This document shows positions 63,928 through 64,000 of a stretch of 64,000 bases of DNA, in pieces. Source of the DNA: Synechococcus sp. Nb3U1. Its GTDB lineage: Bacteria > Cyanobacteriota > Cyanobacteriia > Thermostichales > Thermostichaceae. Under the pieces are notes generated by a model, which saw nothing but the letters and a program-made list of their open reading frames with translations, made no database searches and was not told the DNA's origin. Location of the stretch: positions 2,052,427 to 2,116,426 of the forward strand of contig NZ_JAKFYQ010000001.1 of assembly GCF_021533835.1 (NCBI RefSeq). The letters run 5' to 3'. Both the position numbers and the translations under genes were made by a program. Position 1 is the stretch's first letter. Each line of letters starts with the position of its first letter.

Positions 63928-64000
63928 TCAAAGGGCCTCCCATGCCGTGAGCACCGCTTCTAGGGCCAAGCGCCCGTGGCAGAGGTGGGTTCCCCCTTGC
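63928..64000 (-). CDS. Possible 3' end of a gene entering from the right edge
   Basis: On the minus strand, a frame open from the window edge reads GGTHLCHGRLALEAVLTAWEAL and then stops at 63928. It looks like a natural protein C-terminus in a strand with matching gene direction. Only 23 codons are visible, so no function can be given. Confidence 0.35.
   Translation of the reverse strand, partial: QGGTHLCHGRLALEAVLTAWEAL

Overview
The window looks like the chromosome of a cyanobacterium, most likely a thermophilic Synechococcus/Thermostichus-type strain. Three things point there: a CpcT-type phycobiliprotein lyase, the lpxC-fabZ-lpxA-lpxB order, and glycolate oxidase subunit GlcF in a GC-rich, gene-dense background. 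The strongest signature is a dispersed octamer palindrome, GGGATCCC. I counted about 17 exact copies in the first 10 kb by eye. It takes the place of the usual cyanobacterial HIP1 octamer GCGATCGC.

Layout, left part (1-22.2 kb): a lipid A operon on the minus strand (a periplasmic protein, lpxC, fabZ, lpxA, lpxB). It is followed by a TrmJ-like RNA methyltransferase, a class A beta-lactamase-fold hydrolase, a polar amino-acid ABC transporter, glcF, an acyl-CoA/acyl-ACP synthetase, pcm, a glycerophosphodiesterase, a TAXI-type binding protein, a CpcT lyase, a nuclease-fold membrane protein, a CSLREA beta-helix surface protein and a thioredoxin-reductase-like flavoprotein.

Middle (22.3-37.9 kb): an acquired defence island on the plus strand. 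Its core is a SNF2-type helicase with a C-terminal DUF3883-like domain, a DUF1156 adenine DNA methylase and a DUF499 ATPase, the set NCBI names 'anti-phage-associated'. Interleaved are HicBA, two PemK/MazF-type toxin modules, two Uma2-type nucleases and an HNH nuclease. I saw no GGGATCCC in the island but eight copies of canonical HIP1, so it probably came from another cyanobacterium. The methylase is split at its catalytic DPPY motif by a 433-residue intein with LAGLIDADG motifs, and its last 35 codons are cut off by an in-frame TGA. All three core genes carry palindromic repeats translated in frame, and two antitoxin genes have decayed duplicates beside them.

Right part (38-64 kb): housekeeping genes (SPFH protein, rimM, gyrB, a frameshifted membrane protein, rsmA, a hybrid-type histidine kinase without receiver, a PIN/TRAM protein, a NifU-like protein, rseP, nth, a rapZ-yvcK pair, sppA), a group of three proline-rich lipoproteins, a CrtO-like oxidoreductase and argJ. 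A guanidine-I riboswitch then controls a guanidine hydrolase and a HypA-type nickel chaperone. Two copies of a 105-bp element with 13-bp inverted ends lie at 53.7 and 62.9 kb. No tRNA, rRNA, CRISPR array, integrase or complete insertion sequence was found.
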